A stretch of DNA of 64,000 nucleotides, from the NCBI RefSeq assembly GCF_000430825.1, contig NZ_AUMT01000002.1, positions 1 through 64,000 on the forward strand, read 5' to 3'. Under the pieces are notes generated by a model. It ran no database searches and was not told the DNA's origin. It saw only the letters and a list, made by a program, of their open reading frames with translations. Below, piece by piece: positions 27,180 to 35,826 of the stretch (position 1 is the stretch's first letter; the number at the start of each line of letters is the position of its first letter). This stretch comes from Chryseobacterium daeguense DSM 19388. GTDB taxonomy: Bacteria > Bacteroidota > Bacteroidia > Flavobacteriales > Weeksellaceae. A program made the translations under genes and the position numbers.

Positions 27180-27572
27180 ATGATAACAGATAAAGAATTC
27201 ACATTAAGGCTCATTCGCCAGCTGACTCAGGCGTTGGAAAAGCTTATTCTAGACAAACCAGAAGAAAGCTTAATGCAGAAAGAATTAGATTTTGACTCTT
27301 TAATGAAAGATATTTTCAAATTTGATTTCACTACCCTATCTTCTAAATCAAAAGAGGAAATCATTAAGATCGTTAATGAAAGACAGGAAAGAGACCACAA
27401 AGATTACTACGAAATGCTGGGAAATCTTTTCTATTTTACCGGCAGAGGAGAAAAGAACAATGACTTTTTAGATAAAGCAAAAACATTTTATGAATTGTAT
27501 TTACAAACCAGCGGAATCTTTGCGCTTCCTATCATTAACAGAATCAATGAAATAAAAAAAGCACTCGAATAA
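27180..27572 (+). CDS. small helical protein of unknown function
   Basis: 130 residues, almost entirely predicted helix. It starts MITDKEFTLRLIRQLTQALE and ends in a TPR-like segment (KAKTFYELYLQTSGIFALPI). No signal peptide or membrane helix, so cytoplasmic. The layout is reminiscent of DUF6483 but the match is not certain. Third gene of the SpmAB/ATP-grasp run. The stop codon lies inside a terminator hairpin. Confidence 0.65.
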   Translation: MITDKEFTLRLIRQLTQALEKLILDKPEESLMQKELDFDSLMKDIFKFDFTTLSSKSKEEIIKIVNERQERDHKDYYEMLGNLFYFTGRGEKNNDFLDKAKTFYELYLQTSGIFALPIINRINEIKKALE

Positions 27573-27580
27573 GTGCTTTT
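27557..27580. terminator. bidirectional terminator between the helical protein gene and tonB
   Basis: AAAAGCACT/AGTGCTTTT stem overlapping the stop codon of the plus-strand gene; A/T tracts on both sides. Confidence 0.7.
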
Positions 27581-27585
27581 GCATT

Positions 27586-28467
27586 TTAAAATGTAATTTT
27601 ATATGTTCCTGTGGATGAAGTACTGGCTTTTTCAGCTTTTACATATTTTTTAACCCAGGAAACGGCATTTGAAGTAATGCATGGATCAGAAGTTCCGCCT
27701 GATCTTCTTGCTGACACCACATTTCCTGCTTTATCCACGGTGTAAGCAATGGTGATCGTTCCGCTTGCGGTACAGCTGTTGGCCGGCTGAGCTCCACCAC
27801 GCCCCATTGTTCCGGGAATAAACCCGACTAATTTTCTGTCGATTCCGACTTTGCTGTCTCCATTTCCATCACCACCTAGAGGATCTCCCGCATTTCCTAT
27901 TCCTGTTCCGTCTCCCTGGCTACCTGCCTTTGTTCCTCTTCCGCGGATTAAATTTCCAATGGCAGCAGTTCCTTTTCCGTCACCGTTTCCGGTTTTGGAA
28001 TTGGCCGTTGTTGCACCGGATTTTTTAGTGTTTTTTGTAGCAGAAGTGCTTGCCGAGGTTTTATTTGATTTTTTAGACTCCTCTTTTTTAGGAACTGTTA
28101 CTTTAGAGTTATTTCCTGTGATAATTTTCTCCTTAGCTTCAGATTTCTTTGTTTCCGGCTGAGGTTCCGGCTTGATAACCGTTTTTGTTTCAGGAACGGC
28201 TGTTTCTACAGGCTCGGTTGTAACTTCTTCGGTTGCGGCAGCTAAACTCCCGGGCTGATCTGCAGGTTCTTCTGCCCCATTCCCGTTTCTGTTGTCTCCG
28301 AAATTAACCAGCATCGTGGTAATTTCTTCAGGCTGCTGATCCAGCTCCGGTTTTAATTTATATAAAAAAACAAATAACAGGATCGCAGACCAAATGAGAA
28401 TAGAAAGCACTGCGCTTTTTATCCTGTCTCTGTTTTGCTCGTCTTTGTTTATAATATAACTTTTCAT
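27586..28467 (-). CDS. tonB: energy transducer TonB
   Basis: 293 residues from the ATG at 28467. This start is chosen because the longer reading frame (to 28545) would run into exbD. A cytoplasmic start (MKSYIINKDEQNRDRIKSAV) is followed by one membrane helix (about 20-37) and a long spacer. The spacer is rich in Glu, Lys, Thr and Gly rather than Pro-Lys alone (about 55-205). A TonB-type C-terminal domain comes last (CTASGTITIAYTVDKAGNVV). The C-terminal domain would contact TonB boxes of receptors such as those at 50858-53106 and 57520-59760. Third gene of exbB-exbD-tonB, 25 nt after exbD. Confidence 0.9.
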   Translation of the reverse strand: MKSYIINKDEQNRDRIKSAVLSILIWSAILLFVFLYKLKPELDQQPEEITTMLVNFGDNRNGNGAEEPADQPGSLAAATEEVTTEPVETAVPETKTVIKPEPQPETKKSEAKEKIITGNNSKVTVPKKEESKKSNKTSASTSATKNTKKSGATTANSKTGNGDGKGTAAIGNLIRGRGTKAGSQGDGTGIGNAGDPLGGDGNGDSKVGIDRKLVGFIPGTMGRGGAQPANSCTASGTITIAYTVDKAGNVVSARRSGGTSDPCITSNAVSWVKKYVKAEKASTSSTGTYKITF

Positions 28468-28492
28468 TTTAATTTTTCCGATTTTCGGAGTT

Positions 28493-28891
28493 TTATTTAT
28501 CCTTAACGGTGGCAATTGCGATGTTAAATTTATGTTTTTCTGCAATTTCCATTACGAAAACTACATCTTTGTGCATGGTATTTTCATCTGCCCTGATGGT
28601 GAATGATTTATTGGTCTGTCCGGCAAGTTTATTGACAATCGTTGGTTCCAGCTCTGCTCTGTTTACCGGGTTATCATCTACAAAATAAGATCCGTCCGGC
28701 TTTATGCTTACCGTTAACGGATTCGGAATATTGTCATCTACCGCTCCGGTTTTAGGCAGCTTCACATCGATTGCGCTTTGGTTGGCAGCCGAGGATGTTA
28801 CCATAAAGAAGATCAGCATCAGAAGGATAACGTCTGTCATCGCTGCTAAACTGAATTCCGGATTTGCTTTATTTCTTCTTTGAATTTTCAT
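28493..28891 (-). CDS. exbD: ExbD/TolR biopolymer transport protein
   Basis: 132 residues. One N-terminal membrane helix (about 17-35) contains the proton-path Asp20 (AAMTDVILLMLIFFMVTS), followed by the periplasmic domain. It forms the proton-driven motor with ExbB. It lies between exbB (12 nt) and tonB (25 nt). Confidence 0.94.
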   Translation of the reverse strand: MKIQRRNKANPEFSLAAMTDVILLMLIFFMVTSSAANQSAIDVKLPKTGAVDDNIPNPLTVSIKPDGSYFVDDNPVNRAELEPTIVNKLAGQTNKSFTIRADENTMHKDVVFVMEIAEKHKFNIAIATVKDK

Positions 28892-28903
28892 TTGTTTCGA
28901 AGA

Positions 28904-29608
28904 TTATAAAGGTTTATTGATAAGATCTAAAAATTCTCCGGACATATTCTGTGCCTTTAATACAAATTTATCAATTCTCGTTAATAAAATATTGTAGAAA
29001 AAGTTTGCCGGAATTGCCACTGCAAGTCCTACCGCCGTTTGGCCCAGCGCCGTATAAATACCTTCTGACAAAGTTTTCGGGGAGAAAGATCCGCTGGCAT
29101 GAGACAGGTTAAAGAAAGCAATAATCATCCCGATTACTGTTCCTAAAAGTCCCAACATGGGAGCAATACTAGGTACAACCGCCAAAAGGTTCAGGTTTTT
29201 TTCCATATTGGCAACTTCTACCTGCGCCTGAGACTCCATTGCACTTACAATATCTGAAACAGGACGTCCTAATCTGGAAATTCCCTTTTCTAAAATCCTG
29301 CCTTCCGGAGAATTTTGTCTCTTGCAATAATCTGCCGCAGATTCTATTTTTCCTTCCTTGATAAAATCCTCGATATTATCCATGAAATTAGCATCTGTTT
29401 TTGATGTCAGTCTTTTAATAAAGAAAAAACGCTCAAAGAAAAGATACACGGAAAATATACCGAGCAAGAGCACGGTTACCATCACTATCTTAGCGAATGC
29501 CCCTCCGTGGAACATGATCTTCCAAAATGAAAATTCTAAATCGTCTGCAGCTACTGCAGGTGCAGCCACCTGTGCAAATAAAATCTGAGTAAGTTCCGTT
29601 AACAGCAT
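28904..29608 (-). CDS. exbB: ExbB/TolQ/MotA proton-channel protein
   Basis: 234 residues with three membrane helices (about 35-57, 140-165, 185-205). The family core LNLLAVVPSIAPMLGLLGTV and the following GIYTALGQTAVGLAVAIPAN are present. First gene of the operon; a -7 box lies at 29639-29646. Confidence 0.94.
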   Translation of the reverse strand: MLLTELTQILFAQVAAPAVAADDLEFSFWKIMFHGGAFAKIVMVTVLLLGIFSVYLFFERFFFIKRLTSKTDANFMDNIEDFIKEGKIESAADYCKRQNSPEGRILEKGISRLGRPVSDIVSAMESQAQVEVANMEKNLNLLAVVPSIAPMLGLLGTVIGMIIAFFNLSHASGSFSPKTLSEGIYTALGQTAVGLAVAIPANFFYNILLTRIDKFVLKAQNMSGEFLDLINKPL

Positions 29609-29638
29609 TAAAGTGAATTTTTATAAAAGTTTTAACGA

Positions 29639-29646
29639 CAAATGTA
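29639..29646 (-). promoter_or_regulatory. -7 box (TACATTTG) before exbB
   Basis: Exact TAnnTTTG on the minus strand, 30 nt before the ATG; -33 partner not clear. Confidence 0.45.
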
Positions 29647-29780
29647 GTGGAATATTATTAATTGATATCTTAAAAATTGCTTAAAAACAACTTAAAAATT
29701 TGTTATTTTCATAAAACAGCAAATTTCTTTCCAAAAAATATTTGAAAAGAAATCCGGATATAATTTTTTTGATAAGATAA

Positions 29781-30242
29781 TTAATCTTCGTCTACCACAA
29801 TATCATCCTGCCTGAATTCGCATTTCAGCCTGAAAGGAATCGGAGTGTCTGACCCTGTATAGAAATCATCAATGGTGCCCTTCCAGACTACCTGAAGCTC
29901 GCCGTCCTCTGTCTTATCAAAACACAGCTCATTATCATAAATGAAAGCATCTTCATCGTCGAAAAGGTCTACTTCCGTGTAGGTTTCCTCGTCCGTATCG
30001 TTAATGGTAATTGTTTTTCCTTCTATTTCCGCAGATTCGATAGGGAAATCGAAAACTTCAAGAGAGAGTTGCGGAAAATTGTACTGTAATGAATCATCTT
30101 CTACATGATCCAAGCTGTCATCCGTGATAATCTCAACCTCTAGGAAATGTTGCTGGTTGCTGTACACCGCCTTACAATAAGTGTTTCTGATATTGTACTT
30201 TAGCGTTTCCTCCGGATGGTAAATTTTTAAAATCCCTTTCAT
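29781..30242 (-). CDS. acidic cytoplasmic protein of unknown function
   Basis: 153 residues, strongly acidic (many Asp/Glu blocks, such as DTDEETYTEVDLFDDEDAF). Predicted mostly beta, no signal peptide or membrane helix. No family recognised. It stands alone between the exbB promoter region and the composite repeat. Good start codon (ATG at 30242) and codon use like its neighbours support a real gene. Confidence 0.65.
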   Translation of the reverse strand: MKGILKIYHPEETLKYNIRNTYCKAVYSNQQHFLEVEIITDDSLDHVEDDSLQYNFPQLSLEVFDFPIESAEIEGKTITINDTDEETYTEVDLFDDEDAFIYDNELCFDKTEDGELQVVWKGTIDDFYTGSDTPIPFRLKCEFRQDDIVVDED

Positions 30243-30423
30243 TATTTCTTAAAAAAGAGCTGTAATACTATGATTGTTAAATGTTTTCAACAAAGATAAA
30301 AAATAGATTGAATGTGAAGAATTTTTTGAAAATTATTTTTAAAAAATGAGTAATAATTAATAATAAAACATTTTAAAAAGTAAATTTTAAATATCAAAAC
30401 CGAACAGGTTGCCTTTTACGAAG

Positions 30424-30621
30424 AGCTTTATCCAGCTATCCACTCATACTCCTCGCGCAGCCGCTTTTCTTCGCTTGCTGTGGGGTAACCGTTACTATCG
30501 GGGCTAGGAAGGCAGGCCAGAATTTTACTTGTACATGAATTGTTGATATTCCCGGTAGAAACTGCCCATTGATTCTTGACAATTCACTTTAAAGATCTCC
30601 CGTCAAAAAATCTTACGAATT
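30424..30621 (-). repeat. composite structured repeat, copy 2 (inverted)
   Basis: Reverse complement of copy 1. The structured block is 30424-30508 and the 22-nt word is 30600-30621 (one mismatch to copy 1), separated by 91 nt instead of 24. Both parts keep their order. The block here reads GTGGATAGCTGGATAAAGC at its 3' end. It fills most of the 475-nt gap upstream of the DUF885 gene. Confidence 0.7.
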
Positions 30622-30662
30622 GAAGAGGAAACTATTCATCCAATTAGCGTTGGAAAATAATC

Positions 30663-30695
30663 TTTGTCGTTTTCTACTTTAATTATTTACATTTG
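30663..30695 (+). promoter_or_regulatory. promoter of the DUF885 gene
   Basis: TTTG at 30663-30666 and TACATTTG at 30688-30695, spacing 21 nt. It would give a leader of about 15 nt. Confidence 0.55.
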
Positions 30696-30717
30696 TTTTT
30701 TATAAAAGCATTCTGAA

Positions 30718-32514
30718 ATGAAAAACATTTTATCTAAAAGTATTCTGGGATTCGGCATAATGATAAGTCTTATTTCCTGTAAAAAAACAGATTCACCCTT
30801 AACGAAAGTTACCCCTTCCAATATAGATTCCATTGCTTCTAATTATTATGAGCAATATTTAAAATTATACCCTCTGGAAGCCACTTCACAGGGAGACCTC
30901 AGATATAATGACCAGCTTCCCATCAATATTGATAAAGATTTTATTCTTGGAGAAGTTGCATTTTATAATTCTGTGCAGAAACAGCTTCAAAATGTAGATT
31001 ACAAAGCCCTTTCTGATGAAGACAAAGTGGTCTATGATGTGTTGGATTATTCTTTAAAAGACAGAATCAGAGGCTATGCCTATCACCCGGAATATATCCC
31101 TTTTACGCAGTTTGGAGGACTTCCGCTTACATTTCCATTGTATGGGAGCGGACAGGGAAGCCAGCCTTTTAAAACAGAAAAAGATTACAGCGACTGGCTG
31201 AAAAGAATGGAGAAGTTTCCGGAATGGATGAATGCCGCTGCAGAAAATTTCAAAGAAGGGATCAACAACAAAATGGTTCTGCCTAAAAAACTGGTAATCA
31301 AAATGATTCCCCAAATGCGTGCAGAGGAAATTACCTCCACAGATTTAGATAAAAATATTTTCTACGGACCTATAAAAAATTTCCCGAAAGATTTTACAAA
31401 AGAGCAAAAAGATAAATTCTCAGCACTTTATAAAGACGCTATTATCAAAAAAATAATCCCTGCATATACAAAAATGGGTGATTTCTTAGAGAAAGAATAT
31501 CTTCCAAAAGCCAGAGAAACAGACGGATACAACAGCTTACCAAATGGCAAGGAAATTTATCAGTTTTATGCAAAAAGCTGGACAACAACCAACAAATCGC
31601 CTGAGGAAATCAATAAAATCGGGCAGCAGCAGGTAGCTATGCTTCGTGCAGAAATGGAAAAAGTAAAACAGCAGGTTGGCTTTACCGGAACACTGGAAGA
31701 GTTTATCAATTTTGTAAAAACTGACCCAAAAGCAATGCCTTACAAGACTTCAAAAGAAGTTTTGGACGGATTTAATGGTATTTTGGCGAAAATTACTCCT
31801 AAGCTGAAAACCATGTTTTCCGTAACCCCAAAAACAAAATTTGAGATCAGGCAGACTGAAAAATTCCGGGAGGCAAGCGCAAGCGCAGAATACACCCCTG
31901 GAACTCCGGACGGCAAAAGACCGGGGATTTTCTACATTCCGCTTCCTGATCCTTCGAATTTCAATGTTACTTCAGGCATGGAATCTCTTTTCCTGCATGA
32001 AGCCATTCCGGGACATCATTATCAGTTTTCTCTTCAGCAGGAAAATACAAAGCTCCCGAAATTCATGAGATTCGGATGGTTTGGAGCGTATGGTGAAGGC
32101 TGGGCGCATTATTGTGAGACACTAGGGCCAGAATTAGGGCTGTATACAGATCCTTATCAGAAAATGGGGTATCTGAGCGATCAGATGCTGAGGGCAGTAA
32201 GATTAGTGGTGGATACGGGCTTGCATACAGGGAAAATGACTCGTGAAGACGCCATCAAATATTTCCTGAGCAATATTTCTTATGATGAAGCCAGCGCAAC
32301 TGCCGAAGTGGAAAGATATATGGCTGTGCCGGGCCAGGCTTTAGGTTATAAAATCGGTTCATTGAGAATTCGTGAACTGAGAGAGAAATATCAGAAACAG
32401 CTTGGAAATAAGTTCAATCTGGCAAAATTCCATGATGAAATTCTGAGCCAGAGATGCCTGCCTTTGGATGTTCTGAACAGGAAAATGGAGCTTTGGGCAA
32501 AGAAACAGAAATAA
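30718..32514 (+). CDS. DUF885 zinc-peptidase-like lipoprotein
   Basis: 598 residues. Lipobox ends at Cys21 (SLISCKK), so envelope-anchored. The DUF885 family carries an HExxxHH-type site, here HEAIPGHH from His427, with a downstream GEGWAHYCE supplying a further ligand. Members are putative metallopeptidases, often induced in stress. Length and motif order are complete. Single gene with a good promoter; downstream is an inverted repeat. Confidence 0.88.
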   Translation: MKNILSKSILGFGIMISLISCKKTDSPLTKVTPSNIDSIASNYYEQYLKLYPLEATSQGDLRYNDQLPINIDKDFILGEVAFYNSVQKQLQNVDYKALSDEDKVVYDVLDYSLKDRIRGYAYHPEYIPFTQFGGLPLTFPLYGSGQGSQPFKTEKDYSDWLKRMEKFPEWMNAAAENFKEGINNKMVLPKKLVIKMIPQMRAEEITSTDLDKNIFYGPIKNFPKDFTKEQKDKFSALYKDAIIKKIIPAYTKMGDFLEKEYLPKARETDGYNSLPNGKEIYQFYAKSWTTTNKSPEEINKIGQQQVAMLRAEMEKVKQQVGFTGTLEEFINFVKTDPKAMPYKTSKEVLDGFNGILAKITPKLKTMFSVTPKTKFEIRQTEKFREASASAEYTPGTPDGKRPGIFYIPLPDPSNFNVTSGMESLFLHEAIPGHHYQFSLQQENTKLPKFMRFGWFGAYGEGWAHYCETLGPELGLYTDPYQKMGYLSDQMLRAVRLVVDTGLHTGKMTREDAIKYFLSNISYDEASATAEVERYMAVPGQALGYKIGSLRIRELREKYQKQLGNKFNLAKFHDEILSQRCLPLDVLNRKMELWAKKQK

Positions 32515-32539
32515 TTTTTAAATATTAGAAGTTTTATTG

Positions 32540-32634
32540 GATCCTTCGACTTTGCTCAGGATGACATCGGCAAATTATTCCGCATACTGCACAGTTAATA
32601 TTAGCGTTGCCATCCTTAGTGAAGTCGAAGAATC
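32540..32634. repeat. imperfect inverted repeat
   Basis: Arms 32540-32566 and 32607-32634, sharing CATCCT...AG...AAGTCGAAG...ATC in inverted orientation. TTCGACTTTGCTCAGGATGAC is a phrase typical of dispersed repeats in this group. It lies between the DUF885 and DUF1398 genes. Confidence 0.65.
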
Positions 32635-32676
32635 TTTCAAATTAATTTTAAATTAAACACAAAATACATCGAAAAA

Positions 32677-33066
32677 ATGTTTACAGTAGAACAAATCGAA
32701 AACGCCCACAGTAAAGTAAAAACGGGTGCGGATTTTCCAAATTATATTAGGGAGATTAAAAAATTGGGAGTAAAAGCTTTCGAAACCTGGGTGAAAGACA
32801 GCCATACAGAATACTTTGGAGATAATGACTTCAAAACGACCTCTGATGCTCAGTACGATGATTTGATAATTTCCGGGAGTTCTGATAAAGAAAAGTTTAT
32901 TCAATCGTTGAAAAGGCATCAAAGAGGGGAAACAGATTATATGAAATTTTGCCGGGACTGTGCAGAAACAGGAATTGAAAGGTGGTTTGTAAACCTTGAT
33001 CAATTTACCTGTACGTATTACGACAAAGCTGGAAATGAAATTCTGGTTGAGGAAATTCCGCATTAA
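32677..33066 (+). CDS. DUF1398 protein
   Basis: 129 residues. MFTVEQIENAHSKVKTGADF and the central IREIKKLGVKAFETWV, then KFCRDCAETGIERWFVNL, match DUF1398 (YbcV-like). Cytoplasmic, small alpha/beta protein. The family has no assigned reaction. The next gene (DinB-like) is 74 nt downstream. Confidence 0.82.
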   Translation: MFTVEQIENAHSKVKTGADFPNYIREIKKLGVKAFETWVKDSHTEYFGDNDFKTTSDAQYDDLIISGSSDKEKFIQSLKRHQRGETDYMKFCRDCAETGIERWFVNLDQFTCTYYDKAGNEILVEEIPH

Positions 33067-33140
33067 GCTATTAAAGTCACACAATTATTTTTTGTGGTTT
33101 TATTAGTTCATAATTATTAACATCAATAATTTATAGAAAA

Positions 33141-33587
33141 ATGTTAGCAGAAAGCCTGAAATCCCTTTTCACAAGAGATTTAAATAAACTAAAAACAGAA
33201 ATTGAAGCCTATAAGAATGAAGATATCATCTGGAAAGTTGATAAGAACATCTTAAATTCCGCAGGAAATCTCTGCCTTCATTTGGTTGGTAACCTCAACC
33301 ATTTTTTGGGAGCCATTTTGGGAAATTCCGGATATATCAGAAATCGTGACCTTGAATTTTCATTAAAAAACATTCCAAGAGCAGAATTAATCGGGCAAAT
33401 CGAAAAGACAATTGAAGTGGTAAATTCTTCTCTTGATAATTTGTCTCCTGATGATTTGGGGAAAGAATTTCCGGTGCAGGCTTTAGGTTATCCTATGACT
33501 ACGGACTATTTTCTTATTCATCTTATTGGCCATCTGGAATACCATTTGGGACAGATTAATTATCACAGGAGATTGCTGGATATTTAA
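33141..33587 (+). CDS. DinB-superfamily (DUF1572-like) protein
   Basis: 148 residues, four-helix bundle. Candidate metal ligands are in LCLHLVGNLNHFLG (helix 2) and LIHLIGHLEYHLGQI (helix 4), the usual DinB His positions. DinB-like proteins include thiol-dependent metalloenzymes; substrate unknown. Between the DUF1398 and NTF2-like genes, with its own spacing on both sides. Confidence 0.8.
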   Translation: MLAESLKSLFTRDLNKLKTEIEAYKNEDIIWKVDKNILNSAGNLCLHLVGNLNHFLGAILGNSGYIRNRDLEFSLKNIPRAELIGQIEKTIEVVNSSLDNLSPDDLGKEFPVQALGYPMTTDYFLIHLIGHLEYHLGQINYHRRLLDI

Positions 33588-33646
33588 TTCAAATAAGTTT
33601 CAGTATTTCATTGACAAATATCAATGCTATTTCTTAATAAATGTCA

Positions 33647-33677
33647 TTGGCTGAGCTTACAACTAATGATAATTTTG
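33647..33677 (+). promoter_or_regulatory. promoter of the NTF2-like gene
   Basis: TTGG at 33647-33650, 19 nt, TAATTTTG at 33670-33677. Confidence 0.5.
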
Positions 33678-33729
33678 TCCTTATAAATTTTAATAATCAT
33701 TATTCAAAAACAATCTTAAATTAATTATT

Positions 33730-34092
33730 ATGAGCACATCAATTCTTTTAAAAGACAGCTTATTGCTGATCTGGAACAATCGTAATGCAGCTGAAAGACT
33801 TATTCTGATGGATAAAATCTACTCATCTGACATCAAATTTTACGAAGACAATAATAGCGAACCTATTACAGGACATGAATCTATTAACAATCTTATTCAA
33901 AATTTGCAAAAAGACTGGCCTTCAGATTTTGAATTTACCATTAAAGAAGATCCGAAAATAAACCATAACCTACAGAAAATAAGTTGGCATCTCGGAAGCA
34001 AAGGAAGTGCTCCAGTAGCCGCGGGTACAGACATTGCGCTTATTAAAAACGGAAAAATAGAGTCTTTATACTTGTTTTTGGAAACAAAATAA
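33730..34092 (+). CDS. NTF2-like (SnoaL-type) protein
   Basis: 120 residues, cone-shaped NTF2 fold: starting helix (ILLKDSLLLIWNNRNAAERL), then FYEDNNSEPITGHESINNLI and a closing sheet with GTDIALIKNGKIESLYLF. Such proteins are small cytosolic enzymes or ligand binders; no catalytic residue can be named. It converges with nth, stopping 8 nt from it. Confidence 0.78.
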   Translation: MSTSILLKDSLLLIWNNRNAAERLILMDKIYSSDIKFYEDNNSEPITGHESINNLIQNLQKDWPSDFEFTIKEDPKINHNLQKISWHLGSKGSAPVAAGTDIALIKNGKIESLYLFLETK

Positions 34093-34100
34093 TCGGCTCT

Positions 34101-34721
34101 CTATTTCTCAAACATCTTTTTAGTAATAAAATCTTTCTCACCTTTTCCTCTGGCGGGAGAATATTCCCTTCCGTAGAAAATGATCTGAAGATGAAGCTTA
34201 TTCCATACACTTTCCGGCCAGATTGCTTTGGCGTCTTTTTCGGTTTCTACGACGTTTTTTCCGGACGTGAGCTTCCATTGTGTCATTAACCGGTGAATGT
34301 GCGTATCAACCGGAAAAGCAGGAAAGCCGAAGCCCTGGCTCATCACCACGGAAGCGGTTTTATGCCCCACTCCGGGAAGAGCTTCCAGTTCTTCATAAGT
34401 CTGAGGAACTACCCCATTATGCCTTTCCAAAAGCAGCTCTGCCATTCTTTTTAAATTTTTTGCTTTGGTATTGGAAAGCCCGATTTCTTTGATCAGTTCC
34501 CTAATTTCTTCCACTTCAAGCCTGCCCATTTTTTCAGGTGTTCCCGCGACTTCAAAGAGTCTGGGAGTCACCTGATTCACTTTCTTATCCGTTGTCTGTG
34601 CAGATAATGCCACCGCAACCATCAAAGTATAGGCGTCCGTATGATCCAACGGAATGGGAACTTCCGGATATAATTTTTCTAATTCTTCCTGAACAAGCGC
34701 TGCTCTTTGCTTTTTTGTCAT
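34101..34721 (-). CDS. nth: endonuclease III, without the 4Fe-4S cluster motif
   Basis: 206 residues from ATG 34721. This start is preferred because the longer form (to 34775) would overlap the divergent bcp gene. Helix-hairpin-helix LEALPGVGHKTASVV has the catalytic Lys, and FPVDTHIHRL the catalytic Asp, so base-excision glycosylase/lyase activity is expected. E. coli Nth ends in a Cys-x6-Cys-x2-Cys-x5-Cys cluster. Here the corresponding end is FYGREYSPARGKGEKDF with no Cys at all. The loss looks clean, not a frameshift. Confidence 0.92.
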   Translation of the reverse strand: MTKKQRAALVQEELEKLYPEVPIPLDHTDAYTLMVAVALSAQTTDKKVNQVTPRLFEVAGTPEKMGRLEVEEIRELIKEIGLSNTKAKNLKRMAELLLERHNGVVPQTYEELEALPGVGHKTASVVMSQGFGFPAFPVDTHIHRLMTQWKLTSGKNVVETEKDAKAIWPESVWNKLHLQIIFYGREYSPARGKGEKDFITKKMFEK

Positions 34722-34754
34722 GTAACCCTTAAATTTGAGCAAAAATAATTTATT

Positions 34755-35204
34755 ATGTTGAAAGTTGGAGACCAATTACCGGAATTTGAAGGAATAAATC
34801 AGGATGGAGAAACGGTAAAATCGGAAAAATTAATCGGAAAAAAGCTTGTGATCTTCTTTTATCCGCAAGCCAATACTCCAACCTGTACGGTGGAAGCATG
34901 TAATTTGAGCGATAATTATTCTAAACTAAAGAAAGCCGGATTTCAGCTGTTGGGAATCAGTGGTGATTCTGTAAAAAAACAAAAGAATTTCCACAGTAAA
35001 TTTGCTTTTCCCTATGATCTTATTGCTGATGAAAACCGAGATATTATTGAAAAATTCGGGGTTTGGCAGGAAAAAACGACCTTTGGGAAAACGTATATGG
35101 GAATTGTACGAACTACTTTTATCTTTGATGAACAGGGCGTTTGTACAAGGGTTATAGAAAAAGTAACCTCAAAAACTGCAGCAGGGCAGATTTTGGAAGG
35201 ATAA
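34755..35204 (+). CDS. bcp: peroxiredoxin, Bcp/PrxQ type
   Basis: 149 residues. It reduces peroxides using the peroxidatic Cys44 and the resolving Cys49 (ANTPTCTVEACNLSD, the one-helix spacing of atypical two-Cys PrxQ). FFYPQANTP is the catalytic loop. Cytoplasmic. Divergent from nth with only 33 nt between starts; an inverted repeat follows the stop. Confidence 0.93.
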   Translation: MLKVGDQLPEFEGINQDGETVKSEKLIGKKLVIFFYPQANTPTCTVEACNLSDNYSKLKKAGFQLLGISGDSVKKQKNFHSKFAFPYDLIADENRDIIEKFGVWQEKTTFGKTYMGIVRTTFIFDEQGVCTRVIEKVTSKTAAGQILEG

Positions 35205-35217
35205 TTAACACGAAAAG

Positions 35218-35273
35218 CACAGATATTTTCACTAAATGCACTATTATTAGTGATATTCGTGAAAATATTTGTG
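35218..35273. repeat. imperfect palindrome between convergent genes
   Basis: Arms 35218-35242 and 35249-35273, loop TATTAT region, with a perfect inner stem CACTA/TAGTG. Arm sequence CACAGATATTTTCAC resembles the repeat at 47138-47227. Likely also stops transcription of bcp and the GNAT gene. Confidence 0.6.
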
Positions 35274-35289
35274 AAATTATTGTTTCAAT

Positions 35290-35826
35290 TTATTCCGTTT
35301 CGAAATACATCAATTCCTCGGTATCGCCGGGAATCGTAACAAATTTCTGGAATTTTAAACCTAGCTTTTCAATTAATTTTTGTGAAGAATGATTATCTTT
35401 TGTGGTAATGGCGGAGAGTTTTTTTAACCCAAAATCATCCATCCCGATTGATTTTACCTTTAAAGCAGCTTCATAGGCATAGCCTTTCCCTTCAAATTCA
35501 TCCAGTAAAGAAAATCCTATATCCACTACATCCAGCCCTTCTCTTTCAAAAATTCCCACCCCTCCTATTTTGTGGTTTCCTTCTTTGGTTATCATTAAAT
35601 AATTCCCGTAGCCCAGCCTTTCAAACTGCGGCAGGAATTTATTTTTGATATAATTTTCCGCATCAGGAACTGTTTTTATATAACGATCTCCTATAAATTG
35701 TATAAATTTTGGCCTGTTGTACAGATCAAGGATAAAGGCTCCGTCTTCCAGAGACATGGGACGCAGGAATAAACGTTCTGTTTCGTAGAAATTATCTTCG
35801 TTTTCTTGTTGGTTTTTTAGGTTCAT
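35290..35826 (-). CDS. GNAT-family N-acetyltransferase
   Basis: 178 residues. RimJ-like branch: ETERLFLRPMSLEDGAFI at the start, then HKIGGVGIF and the acetyl-CoA loop VDIGFSLLDEFEGKGYAYEA (Q/RxxGxG/A-type turn), ending with KLGLKFQKFV. It probably acetylates an amine on a protein terminus or small molecule. Its start lies 35 nt inside the upstream gene, so the two are translationally linked. Confidence 0.87.
   Translation of the reverse strand: MNLKNQQENEDNFYETERLFLRPMSLEDGAFILDLYNRPKFIQFIGDRYIKTVPDAENYIKNKFLPQFERLGYGNYLMITKEGNHKIGGVGIFEREGLDVVDIGFSLLDEFEGKGYAYEAALKVKSIGMDDFGLKKLSAITTKDNHSSQKLIEKLGLKFQKFVTIPGDTEELMYFETE

Noticed and set aside
28468..28545. Longer start for tonB
   Set aside because: Runs into exbD; the later ATG gives the usual short cytoplasmic segment.
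30515..30600. Possible peptide (about 24 codons) in the repeat's spacer, minus strand
   Set aside because: A stop lies just before it and copy 1 lacks the segment.
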